Positions 1 to 10,142 of a stretch of DNA of 64,000 nucleotides are shown here, piece by piece. Each line of letters opens with the position of its first letter. Within the stretch, counting starts at the first letter, position 1. This DNA comes from Rossellomorea aquimaris. Its GTDB lineage: Bacteria > Bacillota > Bacilli > Bacillales > Bacillaceae_B. The stretch spans positions 62,001 to 126,000 of the forward strand of contig NZ_JAIVAR010000001.1 of assembly GCF_020171925.1 (NCBI RefSeq), given 5' to 3'. Position numbers and translations under genes: made by a program. The notes beneath the pieces were generated by a model. That model made no database searches and had not been told where the DNA came from. It saw nothing but the letters and a program-made list of their open reading frames with translations.

Positions 1-23
1 TCGATTGGAAAGGTGACGTCAAC

Positions 24-959
24 ATGTTTAAACATACAACAGTATTATTGAAAGAAACGGTCGATGGACTGAACATCAAAGAAGATGGGGTTTATGTGGA
101 TTGTACACTTGGTGGTGCAGGACACAGTGAGTATTTACTGAGTCAATTGTCTGATGAGGGGCATCTTTATTGCTTCGATCAGGATGAAACAGCCATACTC
201 AACGCCAAGGAAAAACTATCATCCCACGAAGGTAAGGTTACATTCGTTCAATCAAATTTCCGGAATCTGAGAGAAGAGCTGGCAGACCTCGGGGTACATA
301 GTGTCGATGGTATTCTATATGATCTTGGGGTATCATCCCCACAGCTTGATACACCAGAGAGAGGGTTCAGCTATCATCATGATGCCCCTTTGGATATGAG
401 GATGGATCTTGATGCCGAAATCTCTGCTTATGATGTGGTGAATCACTGGTCCTTCGAGGATCTTGTCCGCATCTTTTATCGCTACGGGGAAGAAAAATTC
501 TCGAAGCAAATCGCAAGGAAGATTGAAGCGGCGCGCGAAGAGAAACCGATTGAAACCACTGGGGAATTAGTGGAATTGATCAAGGAAGGGATACCTGCTC
601 CAGCCCGGAGAAAAGGTGGACACCCTGCAAAAAGGGTTTTCCAAGCGATTCGGATAGCCGTGAATGATGAACTGGGCGCATTCGAAGACTCTCTTGAGCA
701 AGCAATAGAGATACTTGCAAAAGGAGGAAGGGTAAGTGTAATCACTTTCCATTCCTTGGAAGACCGGATGTGTAAGACCATGTTCAAAGAAAAAGCCTCG
801 GGACCAGATTTACCGCCTGGGCTGCCGATCATTCCAAAAGAATATGAACCCATCCTTAAGCTTGTTACGAGAAAGCCGATATTACCGAGTGAGGAAGAAT
901 TGGCGGAAAATAATAGAGCAAGGTCTGCAAAGCTAAGAATTGCAGAAAAAAATAAATAA
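24..959 (+). CDS. rsmH: 16S rRNA m4C1402 methyltransferase RsmH
   Basis: RsmH (MraW) transfers a methyl group from S-adenosylmethionine to N4 of C1402 in 16S rRNA, in the ribosomal decoding centre. The 311 residues match the usual family length. A SAM-binding glycine-rich motif ([10 protein letters not shown]) lies near residues 26-35, a DLGVSS motif near 100, the [18 protein letters not shown] region near 201-218 and HSLEDR near 246. The start is the ATG after a GGAAAGGTGA ribosome binding site. It is the first complete gene; mraZ would be expected just upstream but lies outside the window. ftsL follows 23 bases later, as in other Bacillaceae dcw clusters. Confidence 0.97.
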   Translation: MFKHTTVLLKETVDGLNIKEDGVYVDCTLGGAGHSEYLLSQLSDEGHLYCFDQDETAILNAKEKLSSHEGKVTFVQSNFRNLREELADLGVHSVDGILYDLGVSSPQLDTPERGFSYHHDAPLDMRMDLDAEISAYDVVNHWSFEDLVRIFYRYGEEKFSKQIARKIEAAREEKPIETTGELVELIKEGIPAPARRKGGHPAKRVFQAIRIAVNDELGAFEDSLEQAIEILAKGGRVSVITFHSLEDRMCKTMFKEKASGPDLPPGLPIIPKEYEPILKLVTRKPILPSEEELAENNRARSAKLRIAEKNK

Positions 960-982
960 AAAGGGAAATGGGAGGGAGAAGA

Positions 983-1351
983 ATGAGTAATTTAGCTAGA
1001 AATTTAGAAAGGCAGCATGTTGAACATTCACAACGGGCTGTCGAGGTAAATCCACAGCCATCAAGAAAAGAACAGCGATCTGCCATAACGCCTGGCGAAA
1101 AGATTTTGGTTGCAATCTTTGCGGTAGTATTTTGTTTCCTGGCGGTTCAAATCGTTCAGACGCAGGCTGCCATTTATGATGTAAATAAAGAAGTCCAAGT
1201 GATGGAAACAACCGTAGAGAAACAAGAAAAAGAAAACAATGACCTTAAGCTGCAGATCAGCGAGTTAAGTACATACGAGCGTATTTTAGAAAAGGCAAAA
1301 GAGCTTGGATTGGACTTGAAAGAAAAGAATGTGAAGGTTGTTGAACAATAA
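983..1351 (+). CDS. ftsL: Cell division protein FtsL
   Basis: FtsL is a small bitopic divisome protein that forms a complex with DivIB and DivIC and helps activate septal wall synthesis. The 122 residues show a charged cytoplasmic tail (about 1-38), one membrane segment (about 41-59) and an extracytoplasmic coiled coil with heptad-like hydrophobics (about 64-105). I chose the ATG at 983 because GGAGGGAG lies 5 bases before it; an in-frame ATG at 968 has no such site. The stop overlaps the pbpB start by one base, so translation is probably coupled. Sequence conservation in this family is weak, so the call leans on topology and position between rsmH and pbpB. Confidence 0.93.
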   Translation: MSNLARNLERQHVEHSQRAVEVNPQPSRKEQRSAITPGEKILVAIFAVVFCFLAVQIVQTQAAIYDVNKEVQVMETTVEKQEKENNDLKLQISELSTYERILEKAKELGLDLKEKNVKVVEQ

Positions 1352-3558
1352 TGAAAAAAAGGCCAAGTATGAACATAGGGGCAGCCATCCTTTTCGGGAT
1401 TTTCGGCTTGCTCTTTTTTATATTGATGGTTCGTTTTGTAACGATCCAAGTGACGGGTGAGGCGGAAGGTAAGGTGCTCGCATCGCAGGCGGCCGAAAAA
1501 TATATCAAGAATCGTATACTGGAAGCCCACAGAGGGACCATCTATGACCAAAAAGGAGAGGTCATTGCGGAGGATACTTCTGCCTATACCCTTGTGGCAA
1601 TCCTGAGCCCTACGGTGACAAGCGATCCTGAAAATCCTAAACATGTGACGGACCCAAGGGAGACTGCAGGGAAACTAGCAAACTACATCGATATGAATGA
1701 GAGCGAAATCTACAATCGATTGACTAATGATGGTGCCTATCAGGTTGAATTCGGATCGGCTGGTCGGGCACTTTCACATCAGGAGATGATCCAAATCAGG
1801 GAAGAGAAGCTTCCGGGGATCACATTTCGGAAAGAGGCAAAACGATTTTATCCGAATGGGACTTTTGCGTCCCATCTGATTGGGTTTGCTCAGAAGGATG
1901 CGTTGGAAGAGGGCGAATCCAAGACAACTGGTAAAATGGGGATTGAAAAGAGTTTCAATGATGTATTAAGCGGAACGAACGGAACCGTGGAGTATAAAAG
2001 TGATGTTTGGGGGTACCTCCTTCCGAATGCTGAAGAGCATGTCACCGCACCGAAGGACGGGGAAGATATCTATTTGACGATTGATAAGAAAATCCAAACC
2101 TTCCTTGAGGAAGCGATGAATGAAGTGGAAGGGAAGTACAAGCCGAAGAAAATGTTCGCGATCGTATCGGATCCGAAAACAGGGAAGATCCTCGCCATGA
2201 CTCAACGTCCAACTTTCCATCCTGATACACGTGAAGGGCTGTTGGATAACTGGACCAATACAATTGTGGAGGAAACAATCGAACCGGGCTCCACCATGAA
2301 ATCCTTTTCGCTTGCAGCTGCGGTGAATGAAGGGAAGTTCAATCCGAATGAAGCCTATCAATCAGGGACGTACAAGGTCGATAACGTCCCGAATCCGATC
2401 AGGGACCACAATGGCGGAGAGGGTTGGGGTTCGATATCATTTCTTGAAGGGGTTCAACGATCATCGAATGTCGCATTTGCATACCTCTTGGACAAGATCG
2501 GATTTGAGACTTTCGAGGGCTATCTGAATGAATTCGGTTTCGGGGAACCAACAAATGTCGGCCTGCCGCATGAAGCATCGGGGTCGATCTTGTATCATTA
2601 TCCGATTGAGAAGTATACCACGATATTCGGACAAGGGACTACCGTCACGCCGCTTCAAATGATTCAAGCTGAATCTGCAATCGCAAATGACGGGAAAATG
2701 ATGAAACCCTATGTGATTTCGAAAGTGGTTGATCCCAATACGAAGCAAGTTGTGAAAGAGTCGAAGCCTCAAGTGGTCGGAAATCCGATTACGAAGGAAA
2801 CAGCCGAGAAAACGAGGAAGTATTTAGAGACGACGGTCACATCGGAGCATGGGACAGGTACACGGTTTGCCATCGAGGGTTATAGTGTTGCTGGTAAATC
2901 GGGCACAGCCCAGATCCCGGATGCAGAAACAGGGGGATATAAATACGGTAAAGAACATTATTTGTTTTCCTTTTTGGGGATGGCACCGGCAGATGACCCT
3001 CAGCTGATTGTATATGTGGGCATTCAGGAACCTGAGCTTGAACCGACAGAAATAGGTTCAGATCCGGTATCAGCAGTGTTTAAGCCTGTCATGCAGAACA
3101 GTTTGAAGTACTTGAACATAAAGCCGCAGGAAAAAGTGGATGTGAAGCGGCAACAACTTCCTGATTTAGCAGGAATGGGTGTGGAAAAGGCGAAATCGGA
3201 AATTGAAAAAATGGGTGCTGAGCCTATTGTGGTCGGCAGCGGAACCGAGGTAGTGAAACAATTACCACTGGCTGGTAGTCAAATGATTCAAGGCGGTAAA
3301 GTGGTCATCAGAACCAATGGGGACATCACCGTCCCGGATATGAAGGGGTGGTCCATCAGAGACGTCTTCAAAGTCGCAAATATCGCCGGCCTCAAAATCA
3401 ATATGGTGGGTAACGGATTTGCAGTCAGTCAAAACATTCAACCTGATTCACCTGTGAAAGAGGGGGAACCTCTCGTTGTCAACTTCAAGACTCCTGATGA
3501 ACAAATGAAGGAGAAGGAAAAAGAAGAAGGTTCTGGAGAAGAAGCTCCATTGAACTAG
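1351..3558 (+). CDS. pbpB: Class B penicillin-binding protein 2B, septal transpeptidase
   Basis: This is the essential division transpeptidase that crosslinks septal peptidoglycan, anchored in the membrane with the catalytic domain outside. The 735 residues hold an N-terminal membrane segment (about 9-29), a dimerisation domain, and a transpeptidase domain with the three active-site motifs: STMK at 314-317 (acyl-enzyme serine 314), SSN at 371-373 and KSGT at 516-519. Two PASTA domains follow (about 603-664 and 665-720), then a charged Glu/Lys-rich tail. Length is close to B. subtilis PBP2B. Its start overlaps the ftsL stop by one base and no strong ribosome binding site is visible, which suggests translational coupling. 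Confidence 0.97.
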   Translation: MKKRPSMNIGAAILFGIFGLLFFILMVRFVTIQVTGEAEGKVLASQAAEKYIKNRILEAHRGTIYDQKGEVIAEDTSAYTLVAILSPTVTSDPENPKHVTDPRETAGKLANYIDMNESEIYNRLTNDGAYQVEFGSAGRALSHQEMIQIREEKLPGITFRKEAKRFYPNGTFASHLIGFAQKDALEEGESKTTGKMGIEKSFNDVLSGTNGTVEYKSDVWGYLLPNAEEHVTAPKDGEDIYLTIDKKIQTFLEEAMNEVEGKYKPKKMFAIVSDPKTGKILAMTQRPTFHPDTREGLLDNWTNTIVEETIEPGSTMKSFSLAAAVNEGKFNPNEAYQSGTYKVDNVPNPIRDHNGGEGWGSISFLEGVQRSSNVAFAYLLDKIGFETFEGYLNEFGFGEPTNVGLPHEASGSILYHYPIEKYTTIFGQGTTVTPLQMIQAESAIANDGKMMKPYVISKVVDPNTKQVVKESKPQVVGNPITKETAEKTRKYLETTVTSEHGTGTRFAIEGYSVAGKSGTAQIPDAETGGYKYGKEHYLFSFLGMAPADDPQLIVYVGIQEPELEPTEIGSDPVSAVFKPVMQNSLKYLNIKPQEKVDVKRQQLPDLAGMGVEKAKSEIEKMGAEPIVVGSGTEVVKQLPLAGSQMIQGGKVVIRTNGDITVPDMKGWSIRDVFKVANIAGLKINMVGNGFAVSQNIQPDSPVKEGEPLVVNFKTPDEQMKEKEKEEGSGEEAPLN

Positions 3559-3566
3559 TTTCGGCA

Positions 3567-3637
3567 TAAAAGGATGGACGCTTCCTGCGTGTGAGCCCTT
3601 AGCTTAGGGGGGAGACGCGGGAAGAGCCGTCCTTTTT
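3567..3637 (+). terminator. Long bipartite hairpin terminator after pbpB
   Basis: The outer stem pairs AAAGGATGGAC with GTCCTTTTT; an inner stem pairs GCTTCCTGCGT with ACGCGGGAAG; a partly paired top follows. The right arm ends in a T-run. It separates pbpB from spoVD and so should cut read-through of the division genes into the sporulation-specific spoVD. Confidence 0.75.
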
Positions 3638-3714
3638 AATGTTCGGATTTGAAATACATACCCGCAATTGTCCAAGCATATAATGGAACGAGCTTTAAAA
3701 GGGGAGGTCCATTT

Positions 3715-5631
3715 GTGAAAAGAGTATCGAATGTCACGGTAAGAAAAAGATTGGCGATTGCTCTGGTTGCGGGAGTGTTGATATTTTCGATTATTGATTT
3801 TCGACTTGGTTACGTTCAATTTTTTATGGGGGACATGCTGACGAGCCGTGCGAAGGATTCGTGGAGCAGGAATATCCCCTTTCAGCCGGAGAGAGGGAAG
3901 ATTGTAGACAGGAATGGGGTGGAATTGGCAGGAAATCAAAGCGCGCCAACCATTTTTGTTGTACCAAGACAAATCACCGATCCCCAGGCGACGGCTGAGA
4001 AACTGGCGCCTGTTCTTAATATTTCAGTGGAAACTGCATATAAATATGTATCAAAACAGGAGAGCATGGTGTTGGTCAAGGAAGCGAGGAAGATTTCTTA
4101 TGAAAAGGCTAAAGAAGTGAGAGACCTGAACCTCAAAGGTGTGTATCTCGGCGAAGACTCTAAACGATATTATCCATATGGGAGCTACCTGTCCCATGTC
4201 CTTGGCTTTGCCGGTATCGACAATCAAGGGCTTATGGGACTTGAGCTATCTTATGATAAAGAACTGACAGGGGATAAGGGATACGTCAAGTTCTTTTCTG
4301 ATGCAAAAGGGAAGCGGATGGGTGATATGGCAGATGATTTCGAAGATCCGGAAAACGGGTTGGACCTCAAGCTTACAATCGACACGAAGGTCCAGACGAT
4401 CGTTGAAAGGGAACTCGATATTGCACAGGCAACGTATAACCCCGATGGCATGATTGCCATTGCCATGAACCCTAAAAACGGGGAAATCCTTGCCATGGCG
4501 AGCCGCCCTACGTTCGACCCGGCGAATTTCCGTAATGTGCCCCAGGAAATCTATAATCGGAATTTGCCGATATGGAGTACGTATGAACCGGGTTCGACGT
4601 TTAAGATCATCACATTGGCGGCCGCCCTTGAAGAAAAGAAGGTTGACTTGTATAAAGAAACGTTTCATGATTCAGGCCATGTGGAAGTGGCCGGGTCAAC
4701 GCTTCATTGTTGGAAGAGAGGCGGACATGGGACACAGACCTTCCTTGAGGTTGTTCAAAATTCCTGTAACCCGGGGTTTGTCGAGCTTGGGGAACGACTT
4801 GGAAAGGAAAAGCTCTTTAAATACATTAAAGATTTTGGCTTCGGAGAGAAGACAGGGATCGACCTTCAAGGCGAAGGGAAAGGAATATTATTCAATCTGG
4901 ACCGCGTAGGCCCTGTGGAACAGGCCACAACTGCATTTGGTCAAGGCGTGGCCGTTACACCGATTCAACAGGTCGCTGCCGTTTCTGCAGCGGTCAATGG
5001 GGGTACATTATATCAGCCCTATATCGCCAAAGAATTGATCGACCCTGAAACGGGTGAAGTCGTCATGAGAAAGACACCTCAAGTGAAGAAGCGGGTGATT
5101 TCGGAAGACACATCCAAACAGATCAGGCAAGCACTTGAAAGTGTCGTGGCACAAGGGACGGGCGGAAAAGCGTTTGTAGACGGCTATCGTGTCGGAGGAA
5201 AGACGGGAACCGCTCAAAAAGCGAAAGATGGAAAATATTTAGAGAATAATCACATCGTTTCATTCATGGGGGTCGCGCCTGCAGATGATCCGGAAATCGT
5301 CGTTTATGTGGCGGTCGATAATCCAAAAGGAACCGTCCAATTCGGTGGGGTCGTTGCTGCACCGATTGCAGGAAGCATCATCGGCGATAGTCTAGAGGCG
5401 ATGGGTGTACCGAAGCGCAAGGATCAAATCGAGAAAAAGATGAATTGGGATGATGTCCCGATGATCAAAACACCGGATTTAATCGGATTGACAAAGGATG
5501 AATTGCAACAACAGCTTATCAATCTGAACCTGGATATCAGCGGAAGCGGTGAGAAGGTTGTCAATCAGTCACCGGATCCCGGAGTGAAAATCAAAGAGGG
5601 GTCGACCATCCGTATTTATATGTCTGAATAG
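3715..5631 (+). CDS. spoVD: Sporulation-specific penicillin-binding protein SpoVD
   Basis: SpoVD is the class B transpeptidase that, with SpoVE, makes spore cortex peptidoglycan. The 638 residues show a membrane segment near 12-32, STFK at 294-297 (catalytic serine 294), SCN at 350-352, KTGT at 496-499 and one C-terminal PASTA domain (about 585-638). I chose the GTG at 3715, preceded by AGGGGAGG; an in-frame ATG at 3649 would add 22 residues but has no binding site. A CATATAAT box at 3677-3684 resembles a SigE -10 element, which fits known SigE control of spoVD in B. subtilis, but the -35 is weak. Its separation from pbpB by a terminator supports independent control. Confidence 0.96.
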   Translation: MKRVSNVTVRKRLAIALVAGVLIFSIIDFRLGYVQFFMGDMLTSRAKDSWSRNIPFQPERGKIVDRNGVELAGNQSAPTIFVVPRQITDPQATAEKLAPVLNISVETAYKYVSKQESMVLVKEARKISYEKAKEVRDLNLKGVYLGEDSKRYYPYGSYLSHVLGFAGIDNQGLMGLELSYDKELTGDKGYVKFFSDAKGKRMGDMADDFEDPENGLDLKLTIDTKVQTIVERELDIAQATYNPDGMIAIAMNPKNGEILAMASRPTFDPANFRNVPQEIYNRNLPIWSTYEPGSTFKIITLAAALEEKKVDLYKETFHDSGHVEVAGSTLHCWKRGGHGTQTFLEVVQNSCNPGFVELGERLGKEKLFKYIKDFGFGEKTGIDLQGEGKGILFNLDRVGPVEQATTAFGQGVAVTPIQQVAAVSAAVNGGTLYQPYIAKELIDPETGEVVMRKTPQVKKRVISEDTSKQIRQALESVVAQGTGGKAFVDGYRVGGKTGTAQKAKDGKYLENNHIVSFMGVAPADDPEIVVYVAVDNPKGTVQFGGVVAAPIAGSIIGDSLEAMGVPKRKDQIEKKMNWDDVPMIKTPDLIGLTKDELQQQLINLNLDISGSGEKVVNQSPDPGVKIKEGSTIRIYMSE

Positions 5632-5825
5632 ATGTCATGCAGGGCATCCCTTTGAAAAGGTGCCATCTGAACCCGGGGATGTCCATAGGGTATTGGTGAG
5701 AATGGATTTTGCGATGATAGGATCAAGCAGAGAAAAAATAAGAACTAAGTTAAAAGGTTGATAGCTTTCGAGACTGATTTTATGTAAAATAAAAAAAGGT
5801 TGCTTTCTACCTGTGAGGAGTTGAA

Positions 5826-7289
5826 ATGATGAGATTGCATACTTTGCTGGAAGTACTCCCGTTTTATAAAGTACATGGTGAAGGAAATCCAGCTATTTCA
5901 AACATCGCAAATCACCACAAGAAAGTAAAGGATGGCGATTTATTCATCTGTATCCAAGGTCATGAGATTGATAGTCACTCTCTTGCCCATATTGCCGAAC
6001 GAAATGGAGCAGCGGCTGTCCTTGCAGAAAGAGAAGTGGATGTGAATATCCCGGTAATCGTGGTGCCGAGTACGAAGAAAGCCATGGCGGTCCTTGCTGA
6101 CTATTTCTATAAACAACCTTCCCATCAACTATTATTAGTCGGGGTGACGGGAACGAATGGTAAGACGACGACTACACACTTGATCGACCAAGTCTTTAGC
6201 TTCAATGGAATCAAAACCGGATTGATCGGGACGATGCACATTAAAGCCGGTGATGAACTTGAGGTGAGTCATAATACCACACCCGATAGCCTGACATTGC
6301 AGCAGACCTTCTACCGATTTCGTGAGAAAGGCGTCACCTCTGCCGTGATGGAGGTATCTTCTCATGCATTGGATCAAGGAAGGGTGCATGGGTGCGACTA
6401 TGATATTGCCGTATTCACAAATTTATCGCAGGACCACCTTGACTATCATCGTTCCATGGACGAATACCGGAATGCAAAATGCTTATTGTTTGCCCAGTTG
6501 GGCAATACTTACTTTAAAAAATCCCCTAAATATGCCATCATCAACAAAGATGATGATGTAGCCGGCTATCTGATCAAGTCAACTGCTGCCCATGTCTTTA
6601 CATACGGCTTGACGAAAGAAGCCGATTTCTATGCTGAAGACCTGCGACTGAAAGCTTCTGAATCATCCTTTAGGCTTGTCAGTCCATATGGCGAAAAGGA
6701 TATGGTCCTGGGCATGGCAGGGAAATTCAATGTCTATAATGCATTGGCTGCAATCGCTACGGCTTCTGCAGCGGGGATTCCCTTTGATAAAGCTGTTCAA
6801 TCCCTAGAGAAAGCCCAAGGTGTGCGAGGGCGATTTGAGTCCATTTCTGAAGGGCAATCCTTCTCGGTCATTATCGATTATGCGCATACACCGGATGGGT
6901 TGAAGAATGTCCTGGAAACCATTAAGTCCATCACGGATGGTCAAATTATCGTCGTCGTCGGCTGTGGGGGGGACAGGGATAAGATCAAGAGGCCGATCAT
7001 GGCTGAGATCGCTTGTGATTATGGTGACTATGCCATCTTCACATCGGATAACCCCAGAACAGAAGACCCGATGGATATATTAAAAGATATGGAAACTGGT
7101 GTAGTCGGAAAACAATATACGCTCATGATTGATCGAAAAGATGCGATAAAGGCTGCAATCAAACAGGCAAAAGATGGAGATGTCGTCCTGATAGCAGGCA
7201 AGGGGCATGAAACGTATCAGATCATTGGTCACGATGTGTATGAATTCGACGATCGTGAAGTGGCCAGACAGATCATCAGGGAGCTGTAA
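5826..7289 (+). CDS. murE: UDP-MurNAc-tripeptide synthetase MurE (meso-DAP adding)
   Basis: MurE adds the third amino acid to UDP-MurNAc-L-Ala-D-Glu in the cytoplasm, using ATP. The 487 residues contain the N-terminal UDP-binding domain, the ATP loop GTNGKT (lysine 113), the central ligase domain and a C-terminal domain with DNPR at 408-411, the signature for meso-diaminopimelate rather than lysine. GAGGAG lies 7 bases before the ATG; a second ATG follows directly at 5829 and could be used instead. The 194 bases upstream hold no gene and no clear terminator. The next gene begins 2 bases after the stop. Confidence 0.97.
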   Translation: MMRLHTLLEVLPFYKVHGEGNPAISNIANHHKKVKDGDLFICIQGHEIDSHSLAHIAERNGAAAVLAEREVDVNIPVIVVPSTKKAMAVLADYFYKQPSHQLLLVGVTGTNGKTTTTHLIDQVFSFNGIKTGLIGTMHIKAGDELEVSHNTTPDSLTLQQTFYRFREKGVTSAVMEVSSHALDQGRVHGCDYDIAVFTNLSQDHLDYHRSMDEYRNAKCLLFAQLGNTYFKKSPKYAIINKDDDVAGYLIKSTAAHVFTYGLTKEADFYAEDLRLKASESSFRLVSPYGEKDMVLGMAGKFNVYNALAAIATASAAGIPFDKAVQSLEKAQGVRGRFESISEGQSFSVIIDYAHTPDGLKNVLETIKSITDGQIIVVVGCGGDRDKIKRPIMAEIACDYGDYAIFTSDNPRTEDPMDILKDMETGVVGKQYTLMIDRKDAIKAAIKQAKDGDVVLIAGKGHETYQIIGHDVYEFDDREVARQIIREL

Positions 7290-7291
7290 CC

Positions 7292-7699
7292 ATGCTAACT
7301 TATGAAGATGTAAAACAATTATTCCCCGATACGAAGGGGGTCGCGCTCCCCGGTATCGGCTTTCAAAACGTATCCTCGATGGCGGATATGCGTTTGGAAA
7401 GAGGATTGTTCATTCCGATTGGATCGCATGAGGATCTTCTTGAAGGCATCGGCAATGGTGTGATTGCATCATTATGGGATAAGGCCGTTAACGTGCCGAT
7501 GTTCGTCCCAAATCATTTTCCTTTATTTTTTGTGGAGGATCTTCGTACCGCTCAACGTGAACTTATTACTTTTTACAAACAAAAAAACAATCAAGAAAAG
7601 TGGGAAATTATGACGAAGTTTATTTGTAGTAATGAATCTGAACATACAGATGTTATGGACAACAAACAAGAATCAAAATTGAAGGAAGGAGGGGAATGA
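7292..7699 (+). CDS. Stand-alone MurF N-terminal-domain-like protein
   Basis: The product is 135 residues. Residues about 24-95 resemble the N-terminal UDP-MurNAc-binding domain of MurF: LFIPI near 39-43, the run [12 protein letters not shown] near 55-66 and [16 protein letters not shown] near 74-89 line up with what I recall of B. subtilis MurF (LFIPL, GVAAVLWDRSV, ILVDDTLTALQQL). The usual DGH-containing loop is missing, and there is no GTNGKT ATP loop or C-terminal domain, so it cannot be a ligase alone. The last 40 residues are polar. It lies between murE and mraY, where murF sits in the ancestral dcw order, with a GGGAG site 9 bases upstream. It could be a decayed murF or a retained substrate-binding domain. 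Intact reading frame and tight spacing favour a translated gene; function unknown. Confidence 0.75.
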   Translation: MLTYEDVKQLFPDTKGVALPGIGFQNVSSMADMRLERGLFIPIGSHEDLLEGIGNGVIASLWDKAVNVPMFVPNHFPLFFVEDLRTAQRELITFYKQKNNQEKWEIMTKFICSNESEHTDVMDNKQESKLKEGGE

Positions 7700-7700
7700 C

Positions 7701-8675
7701 GTGCTGGAACAAGTAGTCTTTTTTACCATCATTATGGCCTTTCTGATTACAGTGCTCCTCGCACCTGTTTTCATCCCCTTCTTGAGAAGGTTGAAATTTG
7801 GTCAAAGCATTAGGGATGAAGGTCCAGAGTCCCACCAAAAGAAAACGGGGACGCCGACGATGGGAGGAATTGTATTCCTTGTATCAATCGCCGTCACAAC
7901 GTTGATTATGACAGGGAAATATTCCGAGGCAGGAGCCGAAACGTATCTGCTGCTTCTGGTTACGATCGGATTCGGACTTCTTGGTTTCCTCGACGACTTC
8001 ATCAAGGTTGTGATGAAGAGAAATCTAGGATTGACATCAAAACAGAAACTTCTTGGACAGATCATCATTTCAGTCATTTTCTATTTTGTGTTGAAGCAAA
8101 CTGGTTTTGATACGACTGTATCCCTTCCAATGACCGATGTTTCTTTTGATTTAGGCTGGTTTTATGTAGTTTTTATCATTTTTTGGCTTGTCGGATTTTC
8201 AAATGCGGTCAATCTAACAGACGGATTGGATGGTTTGGTTTCAGGAACATCCGCTATCGCATTTGGAGCACTTGCCGTCCTTTCATGGAATCAAGGACAA
8301 TATGATGTTGCCATTTTCGGTGTTGCCGTAGTCGGTGCCGTGCTTGGTTTCCTCGTATTCAATGCTCATCCCGCTAAAGTGTTCATGGGGGATACAGGCT
8401 CCCTGGCTCTTGGAGGCGCGATCGCTGCCATTGCCATCTTGACTAAGCTTGAAATCATTTTGATTTTGATTGGTGGAGTATTTGTCATTGAAACATTATC
8501 CGTCATATTACAGGTTGCGTCTTTCAAGACGACAGGAAAACGAATCTTCAAGATGAGCCCGCTTCATCACCACTACGAGCTTGTCGGCTGGTCTGAGTGG
8601 AGAGTGGTCGTGACATTTTGGACGGTTGGTTTGCTTTTTGCTGTTTTAGGAATCTATATCGAGGTGTGGTTATAA
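7701..8675 (+). CDS. mraY: Phospho-N-acetylmuramoyl-pentapeptide transferase MraY
   Basis: MraY transfers phospho-MurNAc-pentapeptide from UDP to undecaprenyl phosphate, forming lipid I at the inner membrane face. The 324-residue protein is very hydrophobic with about ten membrane segments. Family motifs are visible: GTPTMGG near 51, DDF near 97, NLTDGLDGL near 171 and the histidine cluster HHHYEL near 291. It starts with GTG at 7701, with AAGGAGGGGAA just upstream and one base after the stop of the preceding gene. The murD start follows immediately after its stop. Confidence 0.97.
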   Translation: MLEQVVFFTIIMAFLITVLLAPVFIPFLRRLKFGQSIRDEGPESHQKKTGTPTMGGIVFLVSIAVTTLIMTGKYSEAGAETYLLLLVTIGFGLLGFLDDFIKVVMKRNLGLTSKQKLLGQIIISVIFYFVLKQTGFDTTVSLPMTDVSFDLGWFYVVFIIFWLVGFSNAVNLTDGLDGLVSGTSAIAFGALAVLSWNQGQYDVAIFGVAVVGAVLGFLVFNAHPAKVFMGDTGSLALGGAIAAIAILTKLEIILILIGGVFVIETLSVILQVASFKTTGKRIFKMSPLHHHYELVGWSEWRVVVTFWTVGLLFAVLGIYIEVWL

Positions 8676-10025
8676 TTGAAGAACATTACAAAATTCAAAC
8701 ATAAAAAAGTTCTAGTGTTGGGATTGGCAAAAAGCGGGGTAAGTGCTGCTTCATTACTACATAAGCTTGAAGCTTTTGTGACGGTGAATGACCAGAAGCC
8801 TTTAGCGGAGAACCCGGAGGCGCAAGGCCTCCTTCAAGAAGGGATAACGGTGATATGTGGAAGCCATCCGATTGAATTATTGGATGAAGGCTTTGAGTTC
8901 GTCGTTAAAAATCCCGGGATCCCTTATCACAATCCTTTAATAAAGCGAGCAATCGAAAAGGGCATCCCGGTCTTGACAGAGGTGGAGCTTGCCTATTTGA
9001 TTTCAGAGGCTGAAATGATCGGGATCACTGGTACGAACGGGAAGACAACGACCACCACATTGCTTTTTGAAATGTTAAAAGCTGGCAGCCAGAATCCGTT
9101 GATTGCAGGGAACATCGGAACGGTTGCGTCAGAAGTGGCCCAAACGGCAAAAGAAGATCAGAAAATGGTGGTGGAACTGTCCTCCTTCCAGCTGATGGGG
9201 ATTGAAGAGTTCTCACCCCACATTGCCATCATCACGAACTTATATGATGCTCACCTGGATTACCATGGGAATATCGAGGACTATTGGAAAGCCAAAGCCA
9301 ATATCACAAAGAACCAGAAAGAGGAAGATTTCTTGATCATCAATGATGACCAGGAGCACCTGGGCAAGGCAGTGAATTTCACCAAAGCTGAAATCATCCC
9401 TTTCTCAACGACCAAGGAAGTGGAAGGCGGAGCCTATATCAAGGATGGTTCCATTTACTTTAAGAAAGAAAAGATCGGACAGCTGTCTGAGGTTGTGCTC
9501 CCGGGGGCGCATAATCTTGAAAATATTTTATGTGCTGTCGCAGCTTCTAAGTTGTATGGGGTTTCAAATGAAAGCATCATGAAGGTACTCGGAACATTTT
9601 CTGGTGTCAAGCATCGTACGCAGTTTGTCAAAGAATTGGATGGACGTAAGTTTTACAATGACTCTAAAGCGACCAACATCCTCGCAACGAAGAGTGCCCT
9701 CGATGCATTCAACGGGCCGACCATTCTGTTGGCCGGAGGGTTGGACAGGGGGAATTCGTTTGATGACCTTATCCCATTCTTGAAGAATGTGAAGGTATTG
9801 ATCACATTCGGTGAAACGGCGTCAAAATTGGAAGAAACAGGACAGAAGGCAGGGATACAAACCATCCTGAGTGTCGATAATGTAGAGAAAGCAGTTCCTG
9901 TAGCATATGAGCATTCCGAAGAAGGGGATGTGATCCTACTGTCACCGGCTTGTGCCAGCTGGGATCAATATCGAACTTTTGAAGAACGCGGTGACATTTT
10001 TATTAACGCTGTGCATAACCTTTAA
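8676..10025 (+). CDS. murD: UDP-MurNAc-L-alanine:D-glutamate ligase MurD
   Basis: MurD adds D-glutamate to UDP-MurNAc-L-Ala with ATP. The 449 residues closely match the B. subtilis length (451). It has an N-terminal Rossmann-type domain (VLGLAKSG near 14-21), the ATP loop GTNGKTTTT (lysine about 123), a conserved [11 protein letters not shown]-type region and the C-terminal motifs NDSKATN and [11 protein letters not shown]. The start codon is TTG directly after the mraY stop; a GAGGTG site lies about 9 bases before it. TTG starts recur in this cluster (see spoVE, spoIIGA). Confidence 0.96.
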   Translation: MKNITKFKHKKVLVLGLAKSGVSAASLLHKLEAFVTVNDQKPLAENPEAQGLLQEGITVICGSHPIELLDEGFEFVVKNPGIPYHNPLIKRAIEKGIPVLTEVELAYLISEAEMIGITGTNGKTTTTTLLFEMLKAGSQNPLIAGNIGTVASEVAQTAKEDQKMVVELSSFQLMGIEEFSPHIAIITNLYDAHLDYHGNIEDYWKAKANITKNQKEEDFLIINDDQEHLGKAVNFTKAEIIPFSTTKEVEGGAYIKDGSIYFKKEKIGQLSEVVLPGAHNLENILCAVAASKLYGVSNESIMKVLGTFSGVKHRTQFVKELDGRKFYNDSKATNILATKSALDAFNGPTILLAGGLDRGNSFDDLIPFLKNVKVLITFGETASKLEETGQKAGIQTILSVDNVEKAVPVAYEHSEEGDVILLSPACASWDQYRTFEERGDIFINAVHNL

Positions 10026-10142
10026 TAAGGGCTTGTCTACAGGGAGCAAAGATACGGTGGCAACAGGGTAAGGCAATCTAAGAAGATCAAACAGTATGTA
10101 TTGCTTTAAACGGCTCAAATACGTCTATTCGAGGTGTTAAGA

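Noticed and set aside
5640-5680. GGCATCCCTTTGAAAAGGTGCC inverted repeat after spoVD
   Set aside because: Short imperfect stem without a T-run; not convincing as a terminator.
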